This document shows, in pieces, positions 31,840 through 42,900 of a DNA stretch of 64,000 nucleotides. Within the stretch, counting starts at the first letter, position 1; each line of letters opens with the position of its first letter. The stretch is taken from the NCBI GenBank assembly GCA_036768485.1, contig JAVLUZ010000341.1, positions 2,997,468-3,061,467 on the forward strand, read 5' to 3'. The notes below the pieces were generated by a model, which worked only from the letters and a program-made list of their open reading frames with translations, ran no database searches and had not been told where the DNA came from. The position numbers were made by a program, and so were the translations under genes. Source of the stretch: Mermis nigrescens (taxonomy: Eukaryota; Nematoda; Enoplea; Mermithida; Mermithidae).

Positions 31840-33357
31840 GGTACCGTCTCAACACTCCCACTGTCCCAACATTCTCACCGTCTCAACATTCCCACTGTCT
31901 AAACACTCCCACTCGAATTCTCAACACTCCCACTGTCTCAACATTCCCACTGTCTCAACATTCCCACTGTCTCAACACTCCCACTCGAATTCTCAACACT
32001 CCCACTGTCTCAACATTCCCAATGTCTCAACATTTCCACTGTCTCAACACTCCCACTCGAATTCTCAACACTCCCACTGTCTCAACATTCCCACTGTCTC
32101 AACAGTCCCACTGTCTCAACACTCCCACTCGAATTCTCAACACTCCCACTGTCTCAACATTCCCACTGCCTCAACATTCCCACTGTCTCAACACTCCCAC
32201 TCGAATTCTCAACACTTCCACTGTCTCAACACTCCCACTGTCGCAATGCTAAACGGGACCATATATGAGCATGAAGCGTCTGGGTGGGGTCTAGAGACCC
32301 CCTCTCGCCCAAGAATCTGGCGAACTTCCTAGAATTGTTATCATTGATACTTTTTGGGACTTGATCCCGTCTGGAGCCCCATAATTTTTACGCTGTCCAT
32401 GCATGAACGGTAAATTTCACTTAAGGGCGATAAGATTTACAACCTTGCACATATTCCAGTTCAGATTTAGGATTTTAAATATCACTTAATGGTGATAAGA
32501 TCTTCGACCTTGCACATATTCTTCTTCAACGGATTTAGGATTTTACTGACACGGATGCCACATGCCACTGTTTCGCAATTTCTATGGCGAAGCTATGGTA
32601 ATTAGTTAGCAAGATTTAATGTCATCAAAAAATACATTAAGATGCAGGTATCGCGAAATGCGTTTCATTTTTATCAACATGTTTAATTTTTATCAACATG
32701 CGTGATGATAACAACGCTATATCCATTAACAGTTTAACCAAGAAGATATATTAAGTGAATTTAACCAAAGTGTCAATGAAATCCTAAATCCGTTGAAGTA
32801 GAATATGTGCACGGTCATAGATTTTATCACCATTAAGTGATATTTGCAATCCTAAATCTGAACTGGAATATGTGCAAGGTTGTAAATCTTATCGCCCTTA
32901 AGTTAAATTTACCGTTCATGCATGGGCAGCGTAAAAATTATGGGGCTCCAGATGGGATCAAGTCCCAAAAGGTATCAATGATAACAACCCCACCCAGACG
33001 CTTCATGCTTATGTATGGTCCCGTTTAGCATTGCGACAGTGGGAATGTTGAGACAGTGGGAGTGTTGAGAATTCGAGTGGGAGTGTTGAGACAGTGGGAA
33101 TGTTGAGACAGTGGGAATGTTGAGACAGTGGGAGTGTTGAGAATTCGAGTGGGAGTGTTGAGACAGTGGGAATGTTGAGACAGTGGGAATGTTGAGACAG
33201 TGGGAGTGTTGAGAATTCAGTGGGAGTGTTGAGACAGTGGGAATGTTGAGACAGTGGGAATGTTGAGACAGTGGGAGTGTTGAGAATTCGAGTGGGAGTG
33301 TTGAGACAGTGGGAATGTTGAGACAGTGGGAATGTTGAGACGGTGGGAGTGTTGAGT
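31840..33357. mobile_element. Foldback element with minisatellite arms
   Basis: An inverted repeat of about 1.5 kb. The left arm (31840-32540) is a 72-bp minisatellite then a unique stretch; the right arm (32780-33357) is its reverse complement in the same order. The 72-bp unit is three 17-mers (CTCAACATTCCCACTGT) and one 21-mer ending CGAATT. The spacer, 32540-32780, is unique. This is the structure of Drosophila FB-type foldback elements; no target duplication or transposase was found. The long frames here are repeat translations. Confidence 0.85.
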
Positions 33358-33959
33358 CACAATCGATTTTTCGGCCTATTATATAGCATAAGACGTCGTC
33401 GTATGTTTTGCATTGCTGTTAAAACATATACCTACCAATGTATGACATCCTATGTAATAACCTTGGCAAAAGCCTAAGGACTCTTATATATACAAAGAAT
33501 AAGGAATATGTAGATTTATATTTTTTTATGATTTCCATTTTATTTTTTATTTCAACTTTTAATAATTTTAATTTTTAATTTTTGATGATTTTAGCCTTTT
33601 TATAACGATTTTTCAAATTTTTCTTGGCGCTTCCGCAGGAGTATGGTACTCATTAATAACAACGAACGACTGATATTTTTGGTGCTTTAAAAAATCTTAA
33701 TTTTATATCAGAAGAGTCTTTTTGTACATAACATTTTGTAGTTCTTACAATGATTTTTCGAGTATTTTTCGGCGCTTTGTGTCGATTTTTGCACTAATTT
33801 TGCGCGTTTTTCATAAAAACTTTCGACTCCCAAGAATTTTTAATCTTTTTTCGCATCAGAAATGATTCTGCTGATTAAAAGACAGCAAAACAACTACCTT
33901 AAGCATAATGACGGATTTTCCGGACAATTTTCGACACTTTTGGTAACTTTTGTAACTCG
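33358..33959. other. Intergenic AT-rich sequence
   Basis: No gene. Fragments at 33600-33840 have GGCGCTTCCGC and GGCGCTTTGTGTCG, degraded forms of the shared hairpin motif. Confidence 0.35.
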
Positions 33960-34206
33960 CTCCCACACATGGCCGCGGGGAGGGTCTGGGAAGTATGCAA
34001 CCCCCAGAAATTGAAAAAACCCCCAGAATTCAAATTTTGTAAATTTTTTTGCTTTTTAGCGATTGTTTGATGCCATCGAATAGTGCTCGATGAGAAACGT
34101 CTAAAAATCGTGTATTTTTCGTCATACGACCACTTTTAAGACCATTTTTTGACCTTTGAAAATTTTTTCACCCCCCCCCCTAGAATTTCGGTGCTGCCCA
34201 CCTATG
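33960..34206 (+). repeat. Repeat family B copy
   Basis: Starts CCCACACATGGCCGCGGGGA and ends CGGTGCTGCCCACCTATGCT. The core GATGCCATCGAATAGTGCTC matches the other B copies. Confidence 0.75.
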
Positions 34207-34310
34207 CTCGCCCCCATCAGAAAATCCTAAATCCGACACTGGTTATATGAGAGTTCAAATTTCGTAGCGGGAACTGCATAGGTTACCACATAAAACCTGA
34301 TATTCGTTCG

Positions 34311-34646
34311 TTGTTAGTCTCAATTCAAACAATTACAAATACCCAAAAGATGCGCCAATCAGTACTTGAACAAATTACAACAGGAAATTCATCATTACTT
34401 ACGATTTCTGTGGAAGCCAAAAGGGATAATAGAAAACTTTTTATTTTAGTTTTCAAAAGGAAATCTAGTATTTCCTACTTCAATTTCATCCTGTACGAGT
34501 ATAATATGGGATTCTGGCGCGTTTCGAAGAAAAAAGTTTGCTATAAATTTTTTGATCGTTGCAAAAGTGCAATATTTGGGACACGCACAGCACAGCCTTA
34601 TACAGTATCTGTCGTACATTGCCATAAAAAAGGAAAATGTTTCTGA
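34311..34646 (+). CDS. Possible FLYWCH-like zinc finger frame
   Basis: A frame of 111 codons; the Met at 34350 (MRQSVLEQITTGNSSLLTIS) is a likelier start than the first. The second half, NFILYEYNMGFWRVSKKK then VCYKFFDRCKSAIF and VSVVHCHKKGKC, has the layout of a FLYWCH domain: a C-x6-C pair and a terminal H-x-H. The lack of the usual YW before the Cys and the lack of other exons make this weak. It lies in an intergenic stretch between repeats. It could be a transposon-derived fragment. Confidence 0.3.
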   Translation: MLVSIQTITNTQKMRQSVLEQITTGNSSLLTISVEAKRDNRKLFILVFKRKSSISYFNFILYEYNMGFWRVSKKKVCYKFFDRCKSAIFGTRTAQPYTVSVVHCHKKGKCF

Positions 34647-35165
34647 CAGCTTATTGGTTCAACAACGGCAACAAGTCGACCTGAAAAACATGAAACAATA
34701 GTAAGTATTGCCGCAAGAAGGGGTATACATTAACAAAATGAGACCTCAGGAAAAGCCTAATAAAAGAAAGCAATTTTCAAATCCCCCAAATGCTATCGGA
34801 GATAATAGGTGGGCATTTTGGAGAAGCGCAATCAGCCTTCTAATTTTCTAATTTTTAATAACAAATATCGAAGCAGAAAGACCTCAAAAAGTATTACTAA
34901 TGCTCTCCTAATTGGCTAAAGTTCGAAGTATGGAGTGATGTGATACGAGGTGCGAAACTTTTGGATGGGGAGAGTTGACCGAGTTTGAGCGTAGGAATGG
35001 CTTTATTTTCATCGTAGGTGCGATCGTCTCACCTTCAAAATTCTTAGTGTTAACGCGTCCACAAACGCTATGAGATAAACTGAGCTAACGTTTAATAATC
35101 AGATATTTCTAGTTGTTGATCATTTACTTACAAAAAGGACAGAATGGTATATACACAACACATAT

Positions 35166-35340
35166 ATGTAAGAGGGGGTTAGGATCCCCACCTAACGTCG
35201 GTCGTTCATCCCCCAAAAGCCAAAAATTAAAATTTTTGACCCCTCCCCGATTTTTGGAAAAAATCAAATTTTTTGGCTGTTTTTACGTGTTTTTTGGCCG
35301 TTTTTGGCCAAAATTGGAGGTCGAGCCGTTGCATGTATGT
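35166..35340 (+). repeat. Repeat family D copy
   Basis: Starts AGAGGGGGTTAGGATCCCC and ends GAGCCGTTGCATGTATG. Internal GTTTTTTGGCCGTTTTTGGC is shared with the other D copies. Confidence 0.7.
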
Positions 35341-35727
35341 ATATATAAGACTGTTACGACTCACAGTCAGGAATAGTATAGCTACTATTACTATGTACGA
35401 GTATGTATGCATCATTATAATTATGTTACGAACCAAAATAATCATTTTAGTGGATCAGTGAAAAAATTTTGTTCAATTTTCCCGCACTAAGCTTAGATAT
35501 TCTGCAATACCATGCGTTTTCCCAAAGTCGCCTAAGACAGAACCTGATTTTCTAAAAAAAATTTTGGCAGGATATTCTCAGACATCTCACGCCTATGGAA
35601 ATATTTGACAATGATGATAAAGTACGACAATAGTGTTTTACCCATGCACAAGCATTTAGCGCTAATTTTATCAACTATGTAGGTAGGTATACTTAACCTA
35701 AGTAACACAGGCATTCTATACATGTAA

Positions 35728-35942
35728 GAGGGGGATGGGGGAACCCTCCACCCCTAAGTCAGACCTCTTCCCATTCCCCTGAGCCAGAAAATTTTTTGAC
35801 CCCTTCCCCCCGATTTTTGAAAACAATCGAATTTTTGGCCGTTTCTAGGCGTTTTTTTAAACAAATTTTGGCGGCAATTTACCCCATCCCCTAAAATTGG
35901 CCGGGACCACTCCCCTCCTAAAATTTTGAGCCGTTACATGTA
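35728..35942 (+). repeat. Repeat family D copy with TACATGTA flanks
   Basis: Starts AGAGGGGGATGGGGG and ends GAGCCGT; TACATGTA lies directly outside on both sides (about 35720-35727 and after 35942). This looks like an 8-bp duplication of a palindromic target. Confidence 0.72.
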
Positions 35943-36079
35943 TGCAGGCATTTCATATTTATTTTATCGATATCAGCATACTACTGAAGAATTAAAAATT
36001 CACATATAATAACGCATTGTATAATTACGGCTAATTTTTTGTAACAATGCGTACTTTCAAAGGGAAAGTTACAACCAGG

Positions 36080-36690
36080 CTTTGTTGTACGGGACAAAGA
36101 TTTATGGAGCGATCTTTGTACAATGTACAAAGACTTTTTGGGATAAAGTTATGATAATTTTAACGCTTGTTGCGCATTTTTCAGTTCCTAATTTGGAAAA
36201 ATTTCGGAGTTTCGCGCCGAATATCGTCATCATTGTCTATTTAGCCCCAAGCACATGAGTTAAGCACTCCGCGAAACACACCTGGGCGTGGGAGGTTTGG
36301 GGGGTATGCAGCCCCCAGAAACCAAAATACCCCCAGAAATCAAAATACCCCCAGAATTCAATTTTTGAAAACTTTTTCGTTTTTTCGCAATTTTTTGATG
36401 CCAATGGATAGTGCTTGAGCGATGAAACGTCGAAAAATGGTGTTTTTATCGCTATACCCAACCATTTTTAAGGCCATTTTTTGACCTTCAAAAAATCTTG
36501 CACCCCCCCCCCAGAATTTTCTTGCTGCCCACGTATGCTCCGAAATCAATATTTGTACCATCTCAAACCTCTCTTGTAGAGACTCAGACAGCTTTTGCAT
36601 CTATCCACTATGTTTTTCTAAAGATTTTATATCAGGAAAATAGAACTATTTGATAACAGCGTTGTTTTCGCTGCTTGAAGATCAAACTGT
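36080..36690 (+). mobile_element. MITE family A2, copy split by family B
   Basis: GTACGGGACAAAGATTTATG, CAATGTACAAAGAC and later GACTGTTTTTCTAAAGATT-like sequence match the A2 element at 7434-8176, but at 36282 the A2 sequence stops and a family B repeat (36282-36540) follows, after which A2 resumes (GCATCTATCCACTATG). So B was inserted here after A2, the reverse of the order at 7.4 kb. The A2 ends are decayed. Confidence 0.7.
36282..36540 (+). repeat. Repeat family B copy, nested in A2
   Basis: Starts CACACCTGGGCGTGGGAGGT and ends CTTGCTGCCCACGTATGCTC with the GATGCCAATGGATAGTGC core. It interrupts an A2 element on both sides. Confidence 0.78.
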
Positions 36691-36761
36691 CATAACTGTC
36701 GCTGTCACAGAGTATACTTCTTCCGTACAACGATACAATATTACATATACGTCAAAGCAAT

Positions 36762-39345
36762 ATCATAGGTAGCGCGTACCTATAATATACTTGGACCCGC
36801 CTAAAAAGCGACTCACCCTCCTACAGCTATAGCAGGACTTTTCTGTATTGTGCTGTTTTTTTAAAAGATAGATAATAAAAGAATTCGCTGCCGCAATTTT
36901 TTTCCTACTCTTCCACCCAGTGTGCAATGAGCATGTAAAGTTTTACTGTAACGTTATAACATAGTTTTTTTAAATTCTGGTTGGTCACACGACTTTTCTA
37001 GCTCAGTTTTGCACTCTGTTTAGACTGGCTTTTTTTAATGTGAGACAAATGACTAAGCTCAGTACGACATTTTTTGTTTTTTTTTAATTTGCTTATTTTT
37101 AGAGTGGCAGTGTAAAGAGTGCAAAGAATCCGAGGGTAAAAAAACACATTTTGGCCTGTTTTTTGTCTGCTAACAACTCCGGTCAAGAGTCCCAAGAAAT
37201 TTATCCTGGCAGAAATGTACTAAGGCTTAAGGGCTCCTTACGGCTTACCAGCAAACTTTCTGCACACTTAGTACGGAGTTAGATCTAGATGTTTAAATTT
37301 TAGACTCCAATGGATTATGTAAAACACAGATTTTGTCTAAGATTCCTCTATTTACTTTTCCGCTTATAAGTCGGGACAAATTGGATAAAATAGAAAAAGA
37401 GTACCTTCCAAGGTCTATACGTCGCAACAAACCGCGTTTGAAAAACCGCAATATCGAGTTATTTATGGGGGTGTAAAGTTCGAAGTTAGAAATAAAGTTA
37501 AAGTTTGCAACTTCTTCCGTTTAGAAGTCTGGTTAGGTCGGATAGAATAAAAATAAGGTACTTACTGAGGAGTACACGTCACAGCAAATTGCGTTTATTT
37601 ACATCAATATTTAGCTTTTTTCGGGGGGTGTAAGGTCAAAAATTGGGAATGATAAACGTGTTTGTGTCTTGGTTTTTTCTGCCAACTTCTCCAGTTATGA
37701 GTCTGGACATGATCTCAGGTCTAAAAATGCACCAGATATCAAACGGGATACGCCAGCTGGACGAATTTGTTTACACTCAACAGTGGTGTAAAGTGATTTA
37801 CTTCTAATATTTGTCTTCAATCCATTGCGGAGACGGAATTTTTTCATAAATGTTGATCGTAATATCAGAGTAACATCGGAATTACAAATCCGACTAAAAT
37901 CTTCCTTACACTCTGTGGTTGTGTAAAGTTTACTCTGCAAATTAACTTTAGTTCTAGAGCCTTGCAGAAGCTTCATTTTTTCAAAACGTTCTACGAAACG
38001 TCAGAATAACGAATCTGACCGTTAGTTTTCTCTAAACGCATCAGTTGTGTAAAGTTTGCACTATTCATTCATTGTTAATGTGTAGTTTACACTAGAAATT
38101 TATTTTACTTCCGGAGCGTTGCAAGACGTGAATTTTTCAAAATATGTTCAGTGAGGTCAGGATTACGAATCTGACTGTATGTTCTCTTAACACTCAGCAG
38201 TTACGTAAAGTTTACATTGGAAAATTCAATTTTAGTTTCAGAGCATTGCAGAAGCTTATTTTTTTAAAGATTCCATGTAACGTCAGGGTTACAAATCTGA
38301 GCGTCAGTGTTCTTTTCACTTAATATTTGCGTACAATTTATGCTGAAAGCCTACGATCTGTTTAAATAAAATAAAGGTGTATTGTTTCAAAAAGATAATG
38401 CTGGTGTTCAGAACAGTACTGTTTTCTGCGTTCTTGCACTGCTGTCATTATTGTAGCATGTTACCGTATGTATTTACTGACTGATTTCCTCAAATCATGC
38501 TAATTAAAAGTATAGGGTACCAGCAATGAAAAACTCTCCTATAGATCAAAAAAGACGAATGTACTTGGAATTGTGGATTTTTGAGGATGTAAAAGGAGGG
38601 GACTAAGAAAAAGCAATATGTATAAGCATATGCCTAAAGTCGCACAATCTGCTAAAAATCAGACTATCTCTAAGCAACGCAAAAAACGGAATATATTCTG
38701 CGGCCTCTGAAAAAGTGTAAACTTCTTTAAATAATTTCCAATGCTTCACATTAGAGTGTAAAAACATGCTCTAAAATACTTAGTTTTTGCAAATTGCTTG
38801 CAAGTAGCAACGCTGACTTGCTTCGTATCGTGATTGATAGAAAACTAACTGCAATTGAATTTAAAGGTGTTAGCGTTATAGCAAGCAAACCTGGCGCCAA
38901 TTGATTAGTGCCTATAATCCTTGCGGGCATGCAAGTGTACCTGCATGTAGTCTGTTTCACGTAAGCTTACTTGTTTCCGACTGCTTTAAACCAACAATTT
39001 CTTTGATTGTCTTTAATGCATCGATGTTCGCTCTTTCATTTAATTGGCTTGCAAAGTTTCTCCCAGTTTACTCCATCTAATTTCCCATAGCTGCTGCATA
39101 GCTAGCTTGCTGCTTTTTCAATCGTTTTTTTGGTTCAATAGTTTATTTCAATCTGCAGACCGCAGAATATACTTCGATTTTTTGCGTTGCTTAGAGGAAG
39201 TCTGATTTTTAGCAGATTTTGCGATTTCAGGCATTTACATAGGTAGTTTTTCGTAGTCCCCTCCTTTTATGTACATCCTTAATAATCCACAATTCCAAGT
39301 ATATTTGTCTTTTTTATTACATCGGAGCATTTTTCTTTGCTAGCG
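36762..39345 (+). mobile_element. Large element M, copy 1
   Basis: Starts TAGGTAGCGCGTACCTATAA and runs to a terminal block CGGAGCATTTTTCTTTGCTAG. The body is about ten degenerate repeats marked by GTGTAAAGTTTAC and GAGTCTGG..., spaced roughly 120-170 bp. The last 820 bp (38527-39345) have inverted ends of 150-180 bp (GGAGGGGACTA / TAGTCCCCTCC). Copy 2 is at 58343-62213. No transposase or reverse transcriptase was seen. It lies just downstream of PDPK1. Confidence 0.75.
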
Positions 39346-39373
39346 ATTATACATACATAAATAAACCCAGAGC

Positions 39374-39809
39374 CACGGTTTTTTATGTATTCGGCAAAGA
39401 TTTTCCCCTATGCAAAGACTTTTGGGACCGTCTTGGTACATGTACAAAGATTTTTGCGAGAACAAAAACTGCAAAAAGGCTTGAAATTCCTGAGAAAAAT
39501 TCGGCGTTTCGCGCCGAGATGAGTAATTGTCTGTCCTACATATCTTTATAATGGCAGAATTTGCATTTAGGAAGTAAAATTTAAATTTTTTCGGCGTTTC
39601 GCATCGTTTTGATACAAATTTTAGTATTTTTTGTCGTCAGAAATCAAGAAATTGGCTAAAATACACTACCAAAGGTCGGATACCCCCGTTTTACAACACT
39701 GAAAGCGCTACTTTACCATATTATAGCACACACAAATTTATATGTACAAAATGTACAAAGACATTTGGCTATCATCGTTGTACATGTACAAAGGGACCTT
39801 GTACAAATT
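39374..39809 (+). mobile_element. MITE family A, copy 5, next to the PDPK1 stop
   Basis: 436 bp, left end CACGGTTTTTTATGTATTCG, right end CTTGTACAAATTG, both decayed. No target duplication is visible. It carries the shared palindromes and hairpin and ends about 20 bp from the PDPK1 stop codon, so it probably supplies 3' UTR sequence. Confidence 0.82.
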
Positions 39810-39829
39810 GATTTACTTCTTTGACAGGT

Positions 39830-39934
39830 TCATCTTTGGCCAGAACAAAAATAATATTGCCGGACTTCTTCGATCGCTTCGCACCATTCGTACGAACGGT
39901 TTTCGGGATCTTCCAACGAATAAGTTCTGAGGGG
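39830..39934 (-). CDS. PDPK1: PDPK1 exon 13: PH domain C-terminus and stop
   Basis: After a 70-nt intron, acceptor TTTTAAG|CCC leads into [20 protein letters not shown] and [14 protein letters not shown], ending in TGA at 39832-39830. It matches human TPNRTYYLMDPSGNAHKWCRKI. The MITE at 39374-39809 starts about 20 nt past the stop, so the 3' UTR probably runs into it. I see no clear AATAAA close by on this strand. Confidence 0.94.
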   Translation of the reverse strand, partial: PLRTYSLEDPENRSYEWCEAIEEVRQYYFCSGQR

Positions 39935-42900
39935 CTTAAAATAAAAATCTTCGTTTGAAAATTTAGAAATTCAGAGTAGGAAACAACTATATCAAAACGC
40001 ATACCGTATGTACAAAGAATAAGCGAAAATTCAGCGCCTCTGTTCGCATTTCTCTGCTCCTGAAAATGCGGAAGAATACAAATGACAGCTCAAAATTTTA
40101 AATAAATTGTCGTCTGCAAAGCTTTACTTATGTACTAATTAAGAATTGTCAGCAAGTTGGACAAAACAATCTGAACAATTATTTCAGAAAAAAACCAAGA
40201 AAAATCCTGAATTTTGGAAATCCGACTTCGAGAGAATATTTCCTACCCTTGTTATATGAAAATCATGTGGATAAGGGTTACTTCAAAGCGCATCGTCGCT
40301 ATTCGCTAATTGTCAAAAAAGCAGCTAATTGAAAATCACATATATTAGAAACTCGAAGTTACTATGACTCAAATTAGGAAAATCGTCGATTCAGTCAGGA
40401 TCATACGTGATTGGAGGAGGAGTTTTCGTCCTCCCCCCAGAAATTTGTTTACCTCCCCCAGCTTGCTCTAAAGTGTCAAATTTTGGGCGCTTTGCACCAT
40501 CTACACATTTTTTGACTATATTTTCTTCAATTTATTCGAATTTCTTAATTTTTTCAAAATTTGTTATGTTTTTATGCTCTAAAACGATAGAGCATCGTCA
40601 GAAACGCCAAAAACTATATTTGTGACGCGTATCCGCCATTTTTAAAGCCAGAAAGCCACTTTAAAATTCCACTCGCCCCCCCCCGAATTTCCAAGCTGTG
40701 CACGTCTGGTCAGCAGCGAAAAAGAAGGAACGTAGAAAAGCAGCATTTCAAATATGCATAAAGCTTACCATGGCACTGTTCCTTTGAGCACCTTAGACAC
40801 CGGATCAACATAATAAAGGCCTGGACCGTCTGTTAATAGAAACATTCTTCTGCGCGCAAATAATCCCTGAACCAATCCAATAGAATACAATAAGATGAGA
40901 ATACAACTAACTACATATATGTACGTAAGATAAATAAATCCTGTGACCTGTACTGATAAATATGAAATGAAAATAAAAAGACATATACATGCACACAAGA
41001 GCAGGGAATTTTCCACCAAATATATAATTTGCATTTTGAGTCAGAAACTTGACAAATCAAAAAAGCAAATGAGGACGAGAAAATGTTACAAAGCAAATGG
41101 AATTAAATCATACAAAAGTCAAAATATTAGTTACGGCACGAATCATAATTTGATATTGATCCATATTATAATATTACTATTTTTACTTATTATTATTATT
41201 ATTATTAAATTGATTGTGCTTATTATGACAATTATTACAGTGGCACAAATGTAGCTATGTCCGTATTAGGAATTGGGCAATAGGTGGCGGACCCCAGATT
41301 GCTCTATATCTCTCTCAAAAGTCCTGGAAGGAGGGATGCTCCCCTTACCCTCAACGTGCATTTGTGGCAGGTATTTTGGGGCTTTTAACAAATGGGAAAT
41401 TTTCTGTAGAAAATTTAATAAAATGAAAACCAAAATGGATAAAAAACAAAATTTTCTGCAAAGGTGCTATAAACTGACCAGGAACTGAGGATCAACATAT
41501 GTATGTTTTACGCAATGTACAGTGGTCGCCATGAAAGATGACGCGCCATCACCCTCAGAATTATAATGGATGGTGCGTCGCAAGCGCCGCTGTAACGTCC
41601 ATCATGCGCCATCATCTCTTTTTCTGATTCAGCGCCATTAACCTCCATCATCTCGTTAATCTGGCGATGCGGACGGCGCAATTTAGCTATTAATAGCGCC
41701 AACAAGGAAGCGCGCACGTGAATTGGTGCTATTAATAGCTAAATTGCGCCGTCCGCAATCGCCAGATTAACAGGATGATGGGAGGTTAACTGGCGCTGAA
41801 TAGAAAAAAGAGATGATGGCGCATGATGGACGTAACGCGGCGCTCGCGACGCACCATCCATTATAATTCTAAGGGTGATGGCGCGTCATCCTTCATGGCG
41901 ACCACTGTATTTCAGCATTTCTACCAATTTTTGAAGTCGTTTCAGATCAATAAACTTATACGATTGACTCCTTCCCAGATCGGCTGACCCCCTTAGGCCA
42001 GATATGTTGTCCACCTAACCTATGGTAGTGGCTGATAATAAACACGTTGTACAGTGGTCGCCATGAAAGATGACGCGCCATCACCCTCAGAATTATAATG
42101 GATGGTGCGTCGCGATGCGCCCCGTTACGCCCATCATGCGCCATCATCTCTTTTTCTATTAAGCGCCATTAACCTCCATCATCCCGTTAATCTGGCGATG
42201 CGGACGGCGCAATTTAGCTATTTATAGCGCCAACAAGAAGGAAGCGCGCCAGCATTCACGTGCACGCTTCCTTGTTAGCGCTATTAATAGCTAAATTGCG
42301 CCGTCCGCATCGCCAGATTAACGGGATGATGGAGGTTAATGGCGCTTAATAGAAAAAGAGATGATGGCGCATGATGGACGTAACGTGGCGCTCGCGACGC
42401 ACCATCCATTATAATTCTGAGGGTGATGGTGCGTCATCTTTCATGGCGACCACTGTATGTAGTAGGAACCTTGTCCGCGCAAAAGAAAGTTTAAACTTAC
42501 GATTTCATTCGCTCAAGAAAACAAACACACACAATTGGTGGTACACTTTTAACAAAAAAGATTCTAAAAATTATACTTCGAAAATATTTAAAACCAGAAT
42601 TATTTCTTTTATTCGATGAAAAAATAAACTTTAAAAAGCTGAAGAACAGTTAGGCTGAGGTGGCCTTATGAAAGACTAAAAATTATAAATTTCAATTTAA
42701 GAGTGCCTAATTAACTTCGTATGTACATTTACATGCATAGTTGGAAGATGCAAAATGAAAAATTATCTATCACAAGACAGAGATATGTAGGATTTGACCG
42801 ACCTTTCTTTTGTCAAGTAAGCCACTTTTCAAAATCAAGCGATTATCGACGAATCTGTGATACGGATTGTCTTTCCTTTGCGTTGCTAACCTTTGTTCCC

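Noticed and set aside
31805..32332. A 175-codon reading frame with Ser/His/Asn-rich repeats
   Set aside because: It is a translation of the 72-bp minisatellite (72 is divisible by 3, so frames stay open) and another frame of the same repeat is equally open.
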